Part shown: piece after piece, positions 5,923-13,347 of the stretch
How the letters are laid out: each line of letters begins with the position of its first letter
How positions within the stretch are numbered: position 1 is the first letter of the stretch
Assembly (NCBI RefSeq): GCF_938029485.1
Contig: NZ_CALHGC010000423.1
Location: 1 to 25,623, forward strand
Length of the DNA stretch: 25,623 nt
Reading direction: 5' to 3'
Origin: an uncultured Treponema sp.
Lineage (GTDB): Bacteria; Spirochaetota; Spirochaetia; Treponematales; Treponemataceae
Notes under the pieces: model-generated
The model's database searches: none
Told to the model about the DNA's origin: nothing
What the model saw: only the letters and a program-made list of their open reading frames with translations
Position numbers and translations under genes: made by a program

Positions 5923-7696
5923 GATGTGCCTCCGCTTCTTTTATGAGTTTTGCCGCTTTTTCATCAAGCCCTGTTGCCTTATCGGAAAGCGCTCCGGTAA
6001 TAGCTGCTTCGTGCTTCTTAAATTCCGGCGATTCCCACGGCGAATAGTTATAGTCGATAAAGGACTGGCGCAGCTTGTTAAAGTATGCGCGGGCTTCATC
6101 CTTGGTATTAAAGGAGAACTGAGAGCCCAATATGCGCAGGATCAGTTTGTAAATATAGCGCTGACGCTCTACGGAAACGGCATCGTCAACCTTATCGAAG
6201 GAGTTTTGCTGCAAATAAACCGCGTCGAGGAAGTCGCCCTTCAAGTAGACGATAAAGTCTTCCATACTGGTACCTTCTTCACCGACAACCTTCATCATCT
6301 GTTCGACCTCGGTACCGCGGCGGAGCATTCCTCTGCCGTATTCCACCTGCGCCGTGCCGAGTACGCTTGGGTATTTTGACCATGAATCGAGCGGGTGGAT
6401 GGCGGGATATTTACGGGCATCGGAGCGTTCGCGGGAAAGACCGTGGAAGGCACCGACAACTTTGAGCGTTGCCTGCGTAACCGGCTCTTCAAAGTTACCG
6501 CCTGCGGGGGAAACCGTACCGCCGATCGTTACGGAGCCTTTGCTGCCGTCCTTTAAGCGGACAATACCGGCGCGCTCATAGAACGCTGCAATGTAGGATT
6601 CCAAGTAGGCGGGGAAGGCTTCTTCACCGGGGATTTCCTCCAAGCGTCCGGACATTTCGCGCAAAGCCTGTGCCCAGCGGCTGGTGGAGTCTGCAAGGAG
6701 CAGAACGTCAAGCCCCATCTGGCGGTAGTATTCGGCAAGGGTTACGCCGGTATAAACCGAAGCCTCACGCGCCGCAACCGGCATCGACGATGTATTACAG
6801 ATGATAACCGTCCGCTCCATCAGGGTGCGTCCCGTGCGGGGGTCGGTTAATTCAGGGAATTCTTTTAAGGTTTCTACAACTTCACCGGCGCGCTCACCGC
6901 AGGCGGCGATGATAACGATATCAACCTCTGCGTTACGGCTGGTTGCATGCTGTAAAACGGTTTTACCGGCACCGAACGGTCCTGGAATACAGTAAGTTCC
7001 GCCCTTTGCTACCGGGAAGAAGGTATCTACGGTGCGGATTTTGGTAACAAGCGTTTCGGAGGGCTTGAGCCGTTCGGCATAGCAGTCGATTGCACGCTTT
7101 ACCGGCCAGCGGAAGCTCATCGTAAGCGGATACTTTTTCCCGCGCTCGTCGGTTACTTCCGCAATGGTTTCGTGTACGGTGTACTGTCCTGCCGGCTTAA
7201 TGGAAGAAAGCGTGTATGTGCCGTACATACCGAAGGGAAGCATAATCCGGTGGGTAAAGTTCCCCTCCGGCACGGTTCCCAGCACATCGCCGCGCACGAG
7301 CGTATCGCCGACCTGTGCAACCGGTGTAAAATCCCATTGTGCTTCGGTAGGAAGCGCATTCAAATAGATACCGCGCTCCAAAAAGTAGCCCGCCTTTTCT
7401 GCAAGGTCGGGGAGCGGGTTCTGCAAACCGTCATATACTCTGCCGAGCAGTCCCGGCCCGAGTTCAACCGACAAGAGATCTCCGGTAAACTCAACTTCAT
7501 CACCGACGCGGATACCCTTGGTAATTTCGAATACCTGCATCTGAGCAACGGAGCCGCGTATACGGATGATCTCGCTCTTCAATTTGGTGTCGCCGATATG
7601 GACGTAGCCAACTTCGTTTAACGTAACCAGACCGTCAAACTCAACGCTGACCATATTCCCGTTAATACCGACTACCTTTCCTTTCGTTCCTCTCAT
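5903..7696 (-). CDS. atpA: V-type ATP synthase subunit A (catalytic)
   Basis: A 597-residue catalytic subunit. The Walker A motif GPFGAGKT is at 239-246, followed by the A-type signature ACGERAGEVVETL. The approximately 90-residue non-homologous bulge that separates A subunits from F-type beta lies at about 115-200. LLADSTSRWAQALREMSGRL supplies Walker B and the arginine region. The protein hydrolyses or makes ATP at the head of the membrane-bound complex. The ATG overlaps the stop of the DUF2764 gene (ATGA) and is preceded by GGAG with 7 nt spacing. Length is normal and the gene is intact. Confidence 0.97.
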   Translation of the reverse strand: MRGTKGKVVGINGNMVSVEFDGLVTLNEVGYVHIGDTKLKSEIIRIRGSVAQMQVFEITKGIRVGDEVEFTGDLLSVELGPGLLGRVYDGLQNPLPDLAEKAGYFLERGIYLNALPTEAQWDFTPVAQVGDTLVRGDVLGTVPEGNFTHRIMLPFGMYGTYTLSSIKPAGQYTVHETIAEVTDERGKKYPLTMSFRWPVKRAIDCYAERLKPSETLVTKIRTVDTFFPVAKGGTYCIPGPFGAGKTVLQHATSRNAEVDIVIIAACGERAGEVVETLKEFPELTDPRTGRTLMERTVIICNTSSMPVAAREASVYTGVTLAEYYRQMGLDVLLLADSTSRWAQALREMSGRLEEIPGEEAFPAYLESYIAAFYERAGIVRLKDGSKGSVTIGGTVSPAGGNFEEPVTQATLKVVGAFHGLSRERSDARKYPAIHPLDSWSKYPSVLGTAQVEYGRGMLRRGTEVEQMMKVVGEEGTSMEDFIVYLKGDFLDAVYLQQNSFDKVDDAVSVERQRYIYKLILRILGSQFSFNTKDEARAYFNKLRQSFIDYNYSPWESPEFKKHEAAITGALSDKATGLDEKAAKLIKEAEAHHEESVQ

Positions 7697-8238
7697 ATCT
7701 TTTCTCCGAGAATTTGTGTATAAATTGAGTGATATTCTGTGCGGCCGGTTTCCATCTTAAATTTTGAAGCCCGTTCGCTCAACAGTAATACAATTCCATA
7801 GCCGAAAACCGCTTCGCTATCAAAAAAGTGCAGTTTCCGCAGCTGATCTGCCGCCGCAAGCCGCGCATTCAGCAAATACCGTTCCGCCGCTAAGGGGTCA
7901 TCGATGTTGGAAACCCCGCGCACAATAGCGCCGATATCAAAGGCGGAAGCAGGTGTTTCTGCAGGAGCAATCCGCTCATCCCGTTTCAGCTTTGCAGCGC
8001 GCATTTGTTCAAGCGCAAACCGCAGCTCTTGTTCAAACGCATACCATTCGTTCACCACCGCAGAAGCCGTATGGATAGCTTCGCGGGGCGGAACGAGCGT
8101 CAAAGCCTCCAGCACTGCGGCGTCTTTTTCAGTTAAAAACCGCAGGGCAAGTTCTTTAAACTGCGCGTAAGAAAGCGGCGGGTCGGTGTGCGGCATAATT
8201 GACGGCAGCTGAGCCATCAAATAATAGTATGAAGCCAC
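7693..8238 (-). CDS. DUF2764 family protein, V-ATPase operon component, possible subunit C analogue
   Basis: A 181-residue soluble protein of the DUF2764 family, which in spirochaetes sits between subunits E and A (I recall the equivalent position in Borrelia V-ATPase operons). It is mostly helical, opens with a YYYLMAQLP motif and has a conserved-looking DPLAAERYLLNARLAAADQ stretch near residues 130-150. No enzymatic motif is seen. Because the operon lacks a recognisable subunit C (the AC39/d-type socket joining stalk and ring), this helical protein is a candidate for that role; that is inference. The GTG start is supported by AAGGAG 9 nt upstream, inside the last codons of atpE. It overlaps atpA by 4 nt. 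Confidence 0.85.
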   Translation of the reverse strand: MASYYYLMAQLPSIMPHTDPPLSYAQFKELALRFLTEKDAAVLEALTLVPPREAIHTASAVVNEWYAFEQELRFALEQMRAAKLKRDERIAPAETPASAFDIGAIVRGVSNIDDPLAAERYLLNARLAAADQLRKLHFFDSEAVFGYGIVLLLSERASKFKMETGRTEYHSIYTQILGEKI

Positions 8239-8241
8239 TCC

Positions 8242-8856
8242 TTATAACTCCTTTACCGCATCCTTCAACAGGCGTGCAGCGCGTGAGCTGATATAAGCCG
8301 AAAATAAATCGGCGACCGCTTCTGCAGAAAAATCATAGTATGCCGAACCGTCCTTTACCCCAATTCTAAAGCCGCCTGCAAGCTGTGCATCGGATTTAAC
8401 CTCGATACCTTTTTCAACCTCTTTCTTAAACGCAGCGAGCAGAGCGCTTTCCAGCTTTTGCGCATCTTCGGGAGAAAGAACAACGGAAATATCGGCTTCG
8501 TTTGTTTTAATCCAACCCTTTACCGCTTCGGGAATCAGCGCCTTGAGTACATCACTGTTATATGCCGCTGCGGTTTCCGTTTTGATGAGGGCATCGAGAG
8601 AAGCGGTAACTCCTTCTCTAAAGGCGATGAGCGCATTGCGGCAAGCCTGTTTAACGGCAGCCTCCGAAGCGTTTGTAAACCGTTGGGATTCGACTTCAGT
8701 CTTCTTCAACAAGGTTTCGGCCTCTTTTTCCGCATCCGCAACGATAGCCTTTGCCTTTTTCTCCGCTTCGGCAATGATACCCGCAGCTTGCTGTTCAGCA
8801 GAAGCAATACCGTCCTGCTTGATCTTTTCAACAAGATCCTGTAACTGAACTTCCAT
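8242..8856 (-). CDS. atpE: V-type ATP synthase subunit E (peripheral stalk)
   Basis: A 204-residue subunit E. Residues 1 to about 90 are an Ala/Glu/Lys-rich helix typical of the peripheral stalk (for example IIAEAEKKAKAIVADAEKEA), and residues about 100-200 form the globular domain that binds the top of the A3B3 head. The ATG at 8856 is chosen over a TTG two codons earlier because GAGGTGAG lies at the right distance from the ATG but touches the TTG. It is the first gene of the operon. Its usual partner, subunit G/H, is not found. Upstream, TATACT (8940-8945, minus) is a possible -10, but no good -35 accompanies it. Confidence 0.9.
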   Translation of the reverse strand: MEVQLQDLVEKIKQDGIASAEQQAAGIIAEAEKKAKAIVADAEKEAETLLKKTEVESQRFTNASEAAVKQACRNALIAFREGVTASLDALIKTETAAAYNSDVLKALIPEAVKGWIKTNEADISVVLSPEDAQKLESALLAAFKKEVEKGIEVKSDAQLAGGFRIGVKDGSAYYDFSAEAVADLFSAYISSRAARLLKDAVKEL

Positions 8857-8992
8857 AATCAACTCACCTCTCTTATATATCTATAATATCAATTTTATAA
8901 CCGTTCTACTCAGTTTTTATTCTATCAGTTTCTACCATAAGTATACCATTTATCCTGCATCGTTATAACCCCGTTAGCATCCGCTCTCATCG

Positions 8993-10048
8993 CTACACGG
9001 TAAAGCGCCACTGCGTTTCGTGCCGATACACTTCGTCGGGATGAACCCATACGGAAGGAAACTCAGGATGATTGGGCGAGTCCGGTATATGCTGAGTTTC
9101 AAAGCACACGCCGGAATGCTTGTTGTACACATCACCGTTTTTCCCTTGCTCGCCGTTTAAGAAGTTCGCGGTGTACATTGTGATTGCCGGTTGCGTTGAA
9201 TAAATACGCAGTGTTCTACCTGTTACCGGCTCCGTTACAACTGCAGCACACGGAATTGTATCCGTACCGTCAGTATCGATAAGCCATGTATCGTCGTAGC
9301 CGTTTTCCAACCTGTCAAAATCCTGCGACAATACTTTCGGCGTACGGAAATCGAACGGAGTTCTTTCCACCGGTATCAGTTTACCGGTCGGTATAAGCGC
9401 CGCATCAACTTCTGCATAGCGGCTTGCAAAAAGGCGCACCTGATGATTCAGCGCCGAAACATAGCCGCCGTCCGCCTGCATCCCCGCAGGGTTCAAATTA
9501 AAATAGGTATGATTAGTCAGATTGATTGGAGTTGTGTGTGTGGTCTGTGCCTCGTACCGGAGCGTAATCGTATTGTCTTTGCTGAGGGTATACGAAACAG
9601 TGAAGCGTACCTCGCCGGGAAAGCCTTGCTCTCCGTCGGGGCTTATTTTAGAAAAACGGATACCCGCCTCATCAGTGCCGGAAATAGGTTCCGCTTGCCA
9701 CAGCTGCCTATCGTAAGCAGGATAGCCGCCGTGCAGACAGTGTTTTCCACCTGCATTGCGGGTCAGCTGATACTTGGTACCCTCTAAAACAAATTCGGCA
9801 TTCGCAATCCGCCCTGCGCACCTGCCGATAATCGAGCCGAAGTGAGGCTTATTGCGGATATATCCTTCAAGTGTGGAATAACCGAGTACAACGTCATCAT
9901 AGCCGCCCTTGGCAGCAGGCAGTAAAATCGCGGTAATACAGCAGCCGTAATCGATAGCCGAAAACGACATTGTACCATTAGAAACCGTAAAAATTGATAC
10001 CGTCTCTCCCGACGACAGCATCCCGAACCGCTCTTTCTTTACTTCCAT
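8993..10048 (-). CDS. galM: Aldose 1-epimerase (galactose mutarotase)
   Basis: A 351-residue mutarotase of normal length. It interconverts alpha and beta anomers of aldohexoses, feeding galactose or glucose into metabolism. Family motifs: HFGSIIGRCAGRIANAEF, the KHCLHGG substrate-binding motif (H106), LTNHTYFNLNP with the acid histidine H180, and CFETQHIPDSPN with the base glutamate E317. There is no signal peptide, so it is cytoplasmic. The ATG at 10048 is preferred over a TTG four codons upstream because GCAGG lies at usable spacing from it. It has its own promoter at 10094-10122. No terminator separates it from the V-ATPase operon 136 nt downstream, so some read-through is possible. Confidence 0.93.
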   Translation of the reverse strand: MEVKKERFGMLSSGETVSIFTVSNGTMSFSAIDYGCCITAILLPAAKGGYDDVVLGYSTLEGYIRNKPHFGSIIGRCAGRIANAEFVLEGTKYQLTRNAGGKHCLHGGYPAYDRQLWQAEPISGTDEAGIRFSKISPDGEQGFPGEVRFTVSYTLSKDNTITLRYEAQTTHTTPINLTNHTYFNLNPAGMQADGGYVSALNHQVRLFASRYAEVDAALIPTGKLIPVERTPFDFRTPKVLSQDFDRLENGYDDTWLIDTDGTDTIPCAAVVTEPVTGRTLRIYSTQPAITMYTANFLNGEQGKNGDVYNKHSGVCFETQHIPDSPNHPEFPSVWVHPDEVYRHETQWRFTV

Positions 10049-10093
10049 ACTACCTGCCAAAAATTACTTGCAAAAAAAGCTCATGCTTCTATT

Positions 10094-10122
10094 ATTGTAC
10101 AATGCTTTTCATAAATTTACAA
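10094..10122 (-). promoter_or_regulatory. Sigma-70-type promoter of galM
   Basis: On the minus strand TTGTAA (-35, 4 of 6 consensus), a 17-nt spacer and TACAAT (-10, 5 of 6) lie about 40 nt upstream of the galM start. The -10 is embedded in a short palindrome ATTGTACAAT. Confidence 0.6.
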
Positions 10123-10222
10123 GAATACTTTTGAAAATATGCGGTGTAGGGCAAACGAATAATTGTAACGTAATTGACACTGAAATGAGCGATGATTAGT
10201 AAAAGAGAAGAAATGAAGATAG

Positions 10223-10254
10223 CGCTGCAGAAACGCACCGTTATTTCTGCAGCG
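10223..10254 (-). terminator. Hairpin after gap, terminator-like
   Basis: Perfect 11-base arms CGCTGCAGAAA and TTTCTGCAGCG around a 10-nt loop begin about 10 nt past the gap stop codon. On the minus strand the stem is followed by a pyrimidine-rich stretch rather than a pure T-run, so intrinsic termination is plausible but could be incomplete; the stem may also protect the 3' end. Confidence 0.6.
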
Positions 10255-10264
10255 TTTAAAAAAG

Positions 10265-11314
10265 TTATTTGTTCATAAATTTGAGCAGGTCGATAACGCG
10301 GTTGGAATATCCCCATTCGTTATCATACCACGAAACTACTTTGAAAAAGCGCTTTTCGCCCGGAAGATTATTCTGGAGCGTTGCCTTGCTGTCATAGATG
10401 GAAGAACGCTTGTCGTGAATAATATCGGTGGAAACAATTTCTTCGTTGCAATAGCCTAAAATTCCTTTCATATAGGTTTCGGAAGCCTTCTTGAATGCCG
10501 CATCCAATTCTTCAATAGAGGTATCTTTTGTTGCGCGGAAGGTTAAATCGACAACGGAACCGGTGGGGGTTGGTACGCGGAATGACATACCGGTCAGCTT
10601 GCCCTTTGTTGAAGGCAGAACTTCGCCGACAGCCTTAGCAGCGCCGGTTGTAGACGGGATGATATTGATGGCAGCCGCCCGTCCGCCGCGCCAGTCCTTC
10701 ATCGAAACACCGTCAACGGTTTTTTGTGTCGCGGTATAAGAGTGAATCGTTGTCATCAATCCCGTTTCAATTCCGAACCCTTCTTTTAAGATAACATGAA
10801 CGATGGGAGCCAAACAGTTGGTGGTACAGCTCGCATTGGACACAACGTGATGTTTTGCAGGGTCATATTCGTTTTCGTTGACACCCATAACGATTGTCTT
10901 AATGGGTTTTGCGGCATCGGCGCTCTTGCCGGGTGCGGAAATAATAACCTTCTTTGCCCCCGCATCCAAATGTCCATAAGCTTTTTCATTCGTATAAAGA
11001 CCGGTACTTTCGATAACGACATCAATACCCAGTTCTTTCCACGGGAGCTGAGCAGGAGTTAAGCCCTTTCCGGAGACGCATTTAATTTCATGGCCGTTAA
11101 TCACCAGTACATCATCACCTTTTGTACCGATTTCGGCATTCATCTTGCCCTGCACGGAATCATACTTGAGCTGATATGCAAAATACTTTGCATCGGTTGA
11201 AAGATCGACAACCGCAACGACATCAAATTTATCCTTTCCAAGCAAATTCTGTTCAACCAATGCTTGGAACACGAGCCGACCGATTCTGCCGAATCCGTTA
11301 ATAGCTACTTTCAT
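10265..11314 (-). CDS. gap: Glyceraldehyde-3-phosphate dehydrogenase, type I
   Basis: A 349-residue GAPDH for the NAD-dependent oxidation and phosphorylation of glyceraldehyde 3-phosphate in glycolysis. The Rossmann motif MKVAINGFGRIGRLVFQAL is at the start, the catalytic cysteine C163 is in SNASCTTNCLAP, and the base histidine is H191 in TTIHSYTATQ. The C-terminal NAD-binding WYDNEWGYSNRV is present. The NAD-binding domain is slightly longer than in E. coli around residues 25-60. The ATG at 11314 is chosen (GGAG 7-8 nt upstream, GFGRIG at its usual position) over a frame that continues 13 codons upstream. A strong promoter is at 11379-11407 and a hairpin follows the stop. Confidence 0.97.
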   Translation of the reverse strand: MKVAINGFGRIGRLVFQALVEQNLLGKDKFDVVAVVDLSTDAKYFAYQLKYDSVQGKMNAEIGTKGDDVLVINGHEIKCVSGKGLTPAQLPWKELGIDVVIESTGLYTNEKAYGHLDAGAKKVIISAPGKSADAAKPIKTIVMGVNENEYDPAKHHVVSNASCTTNCLAPIVHVILKEGFGIETGLMTTIHSYTATQKTVDGVSMKDWRGGRAAAINIIPSTTGAAKAVGEVLPSTKGKLTGMSFRVPTPTGSVVDLTFRATKDTSIEELDAAFKKASETYMKGILGYCNEEIVSTDIIHDKRSSIYDSKATLQNNLPGEKRFFKVVSWYDNEWGYSNRVIDLLKFMNK

Positions 11315-11378
11315 ATTTATCTCCTTAATAAGAGTTCGGAACACACATTTCAAGGTAACCTGTTCCTAGACCTTTTTA

Positions 11379-11407
11379 ACTCTAAATAAAAAAAGTACGG
11401 CTGTCAA
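11379..11407 (-). promoter_or_regulatory. Strong sigma-70 promoter of gap
   Basis: A perfect -35 TTGACA (11402-11407, minus), 17-nt spacer and -10 TAGAGT (4 of 6). Transcription would start about 60 nt before the gap ATG. It lies back to back with the murE promoter. Confidence 0.7.
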
Positions 11408-11440
11408 TATCGCGGCTCGGCTTTGTATAGCCTCTGCCAC

Positions 11441-11469
11441 TTGTCTGAATACTGCTTACCATTTATACT
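11441..11469 (+). promoter_or_regulatory. Sigma-70-type promoter of murE
   Basis: TTGTCT (-35, 4 of 6), a 17-nt spacer and TATACT (-10, 5 of 6). The expected start near 11476 gives a leader of about 49 nt that contains the hairpin covering the ribosome-binding site. Confidence 0.65.
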
Positions 11470-11490
11470 TCCCGCAATCAAATCTAAGAA

Positions 11491-11521
11491 AAACCTCTAA
11501 AGGCTGAGGTTTTTAGAGGTT
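11491..11521 (+). promoter_or_regulatory. murE leader hairpin sequestering the Shine-Dalgarno, with an alternative fold
   Basis: The murE Shine-Dalgarno AGAGG (11515-11519) lies 5 nt before the ATG. It pairs with CCTCT (11494-11498) in a ten-base stem formed by AACCTCTAAA (11492-11501) and the 3' arm ending AGAGGTT (11521). The same 5' arm AAACCTC (11491-11497) can instead pair perfectly with GAGGTTT (11506-11512), which frees the Shine-Dalgarno. The two folds are mutually exclusive, the architecture of a translational switch. Pairing is read by eye, not computed. Confidence 0.55.
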
Positions 11522-11524
11522 CAT

Positions 11525-13120
11525 ATGTGTAATAACCACTATGCAAAATCAATTCTTCAATGTCTTTTTTCTATAGAGCCGATAGCAGTGCACGGGGTAG
11601 ATGTTACGGTGCATTCGCTTTCGTATGATTCGCGTGAGGTACGGACAGGCGCCGCTTTTTTTGCCTTGCCCGGTGTGCATACCGATGGTTCAAAGTTTAT
11701 CGATGCGGCTATTGCGAAGGGCGCTGTTGCGGTTATTCATGAAAAAATACTTCCATTATATCAAGAACATATTTGTTACGTTCAAGTGCCGGATGTTCGC
11801 GCTGCAATGGCCGCCGCTGCAGCCGTTTTCTTTGACGAACCTTCCAAAGACTTGGTAACAATCGGGGTAACCGGTACGGAAGGAAAAACCAGCACCGTCG
11901 ATTTTATCTGGCAGCTGCTGCGGCTTGCCGGAAAAAAAGCGGGCTTTTCTTCAACCGTATCTTTTTCATTTGGAGATGAGCCGGTTGCCAATCCGGCTCA
12001 TCAGACTACACCCGAATCGATTACGGTGCAGGAACGACTTGCCCGTATGCGGGATAACGGCTGCGAATATGCGGTCGTGGAAGCATCTTCTCACGGGCTT
12101 TCTCCCCGAACGGCACGCTTATTGTATGTGCATTTCGATGCCGGTGTGTTTATGAATGTTACGCAGGAACATTTGGAATTTCACGGCACCTTTGAGCAAT
12201 ACCGCTATGATAAAGCGAATTTATTTCGGTCATTAGATACCCATGATCATAAGAAAAAAAATGGAACGGTTGCGGCCTTCGGTATCGTCAATCTTGAAGA
12301 CCCGTCTGCCGCCTATTTTGCACAGGCAACAAATCAGCCCGTATTCGGATTTTCCGTGCAGAAGCATACCGGCTCTGCTGCGGCTGTTCCGTTCTCAAAC
12401 TTTGCAGGCGGCTTATATGCCGATCACGTGCAGGAAGGGGAAAACGGTTTAACCTTTACAATTCACGCAGCGTTTAACGGTGTGCAGAAAACGTATGAGG
12501 CCGCCGCTCCGGTAACCGGCTTTTTTAATGTGTACAATATCCTTGCTTCTCTTATTGCCGTTCATAACTTAACGGGACTGCCCTTTGATATGCTCGTGCC
12601 GTTGCTTAATCGGTTTATGCCGGTAAGGGGGAGAATGTGCCGCGTCGAAGAGGGACAGGGCTTTGAGGTGCTTATCGATTATGCGCATACACCGTCATCA
12701 TTCCAAGCGATTATGCCGTCCGTCCGTGACCGTGTTAAAGCGAAAGGCGGCCGCGTGATTGCCGTATTCGGTTCGGGCGGAGAGCGCGATACCGTTAAGA
12801 GGCCGGAACAGGGAAGAATTGCCGGAGAATACTGCGATACTATCATCCTCACCGATGAAGACCCCCGCGGCGAAGACCCTGTCGAGCTTTTGGAGATGAT
12901 CGCCGCAGGTTGTCCTGACAAGAAGCGCGGCGAAGAACTGTTTATCATTCCTAACCGGCCGACTGCCGTCCGTAAAGCATTTTCTCTTGCGCAACCGAAT
13001 GATACGGTCTTGTTGCTTGGGAAGGGGCACGAAAATTCGATTATCGGGAAAAACGGCGCCATACCCTATGACGAGTACACCGAAGCGCACAATGCCCTGC
13101 GGGAATTGCGGGATTTTTAA
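11525..13120 (+). CDS. murE: UDP-N-acetylmuramyl-tripeptide synthetase (MurE)
   Basis: A 531-residue Mur ligase that adds the third, diamino acid to UDP-MurNAc-L-Ala-D-Glu in peptidoglycan synthesis. The N-terminal UDP-binding domain includes SLSYDSREVRTGAAFFAL (31-48). The ATP-binding P-loop GTEGKTST is at 117-124. TTPES and EASSHGL (substrate and carbamylated-lysine region) follow, and the C-terminal domain carries DYAHTPSSF and FGSGGERD. The residue-3 selectivity motif is DEDPR (444-448), not the DNPR typical of meso-diaminopimelate enzymes; treponemal peptidoglycan is reported to contain ornithine, which would fit. Translation is possibly controlled by the leader hairpin. No clear terminator follows. 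Confidence 0.93.
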   Translation: MCNNHYAKSILQCLFSIEPIAVHGVDVTVHSLSYDSREVRTGAAFFALPGVHTDGSKFIDAAIAKGAVAVIHEKILPLYQEHICYVQVPDVRAAMAAAAAVFFDEPSKDLVTIGVTGTEGKTSTVDFIWQLLRLAGKKAGFSSTVSFSFGDEPVANPAHQTTPESITVQERLARMRDNGCEYAVVEASSHGLSPRTARLLYVHFDAGVFMNVTQEHLEFHGTFEQYRYDKANLFRSLDTHDHKKKNGTVAAFGIVNLEDPSAAYFAQATNQPVFGFSVQKHTGSAAAVPFSNFAGGLYADHVQEGENGLTFTIHAAFNGVQKTYEAAAPVTGFFNVYNILASLIAVHNLTGLPFDMLVPLLNRFMPVRGRMCRVEEGQGFEVLIDYAHTPSSFQAIMPSVRDRVKAKGGRVIAVFGSGGERDTVKRPEQGRIAGEYCDTIILTDEDPRGEDPVELLEMIAAGCPDKKRGEELFIIPNRPTAVRKAFSLAQPNDTVLLLGKGHENSIIGKNGAIPYDEYTEAHNALRELRDF

Positions 13121-13245
13121 TAAGTCATTATTTTGCTGCGTGATAGTATTCACTTCTTGTATAGAATAATTTTTCTTGCAGATTCTACTGTTGCATGATA
13201 TTATTAAAGTAATATATATTTATCCATAAAGATTGTTTTTTTAGC

Positions 13246-13273
13246 TTGTATTTAAGGTAAAGTGATGTAAAAT
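13246..13273 (+). promoter_or_regulatory. Possible promoter of the chemotaxis receptor gene
   Basis: TTGTAT (3 of 6), 16-nt spacer and TAAAAT (5 of 6), 75 nt before the start codon in an AT-rich 227-nt intergenic region. A flagellar-type (sigma-28) promoter was looked for and not found convincingly. Confidence 0.35.
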
Positions 13274-13347
13274 CTATGTTTTTATAATAAAAGAAGTTTG
13301 GTGTAAGGACTCGTTTAAATCCCCCACACACCGGAGGAGCAAATAAT

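Noticed and set aside
13240..13290. Sigma-28 type promoter for the chemotaxis receptor
   Set aside because: TAAAGT is present near 13258 but the GCCGATAA-type -10 is absent at the right distance.
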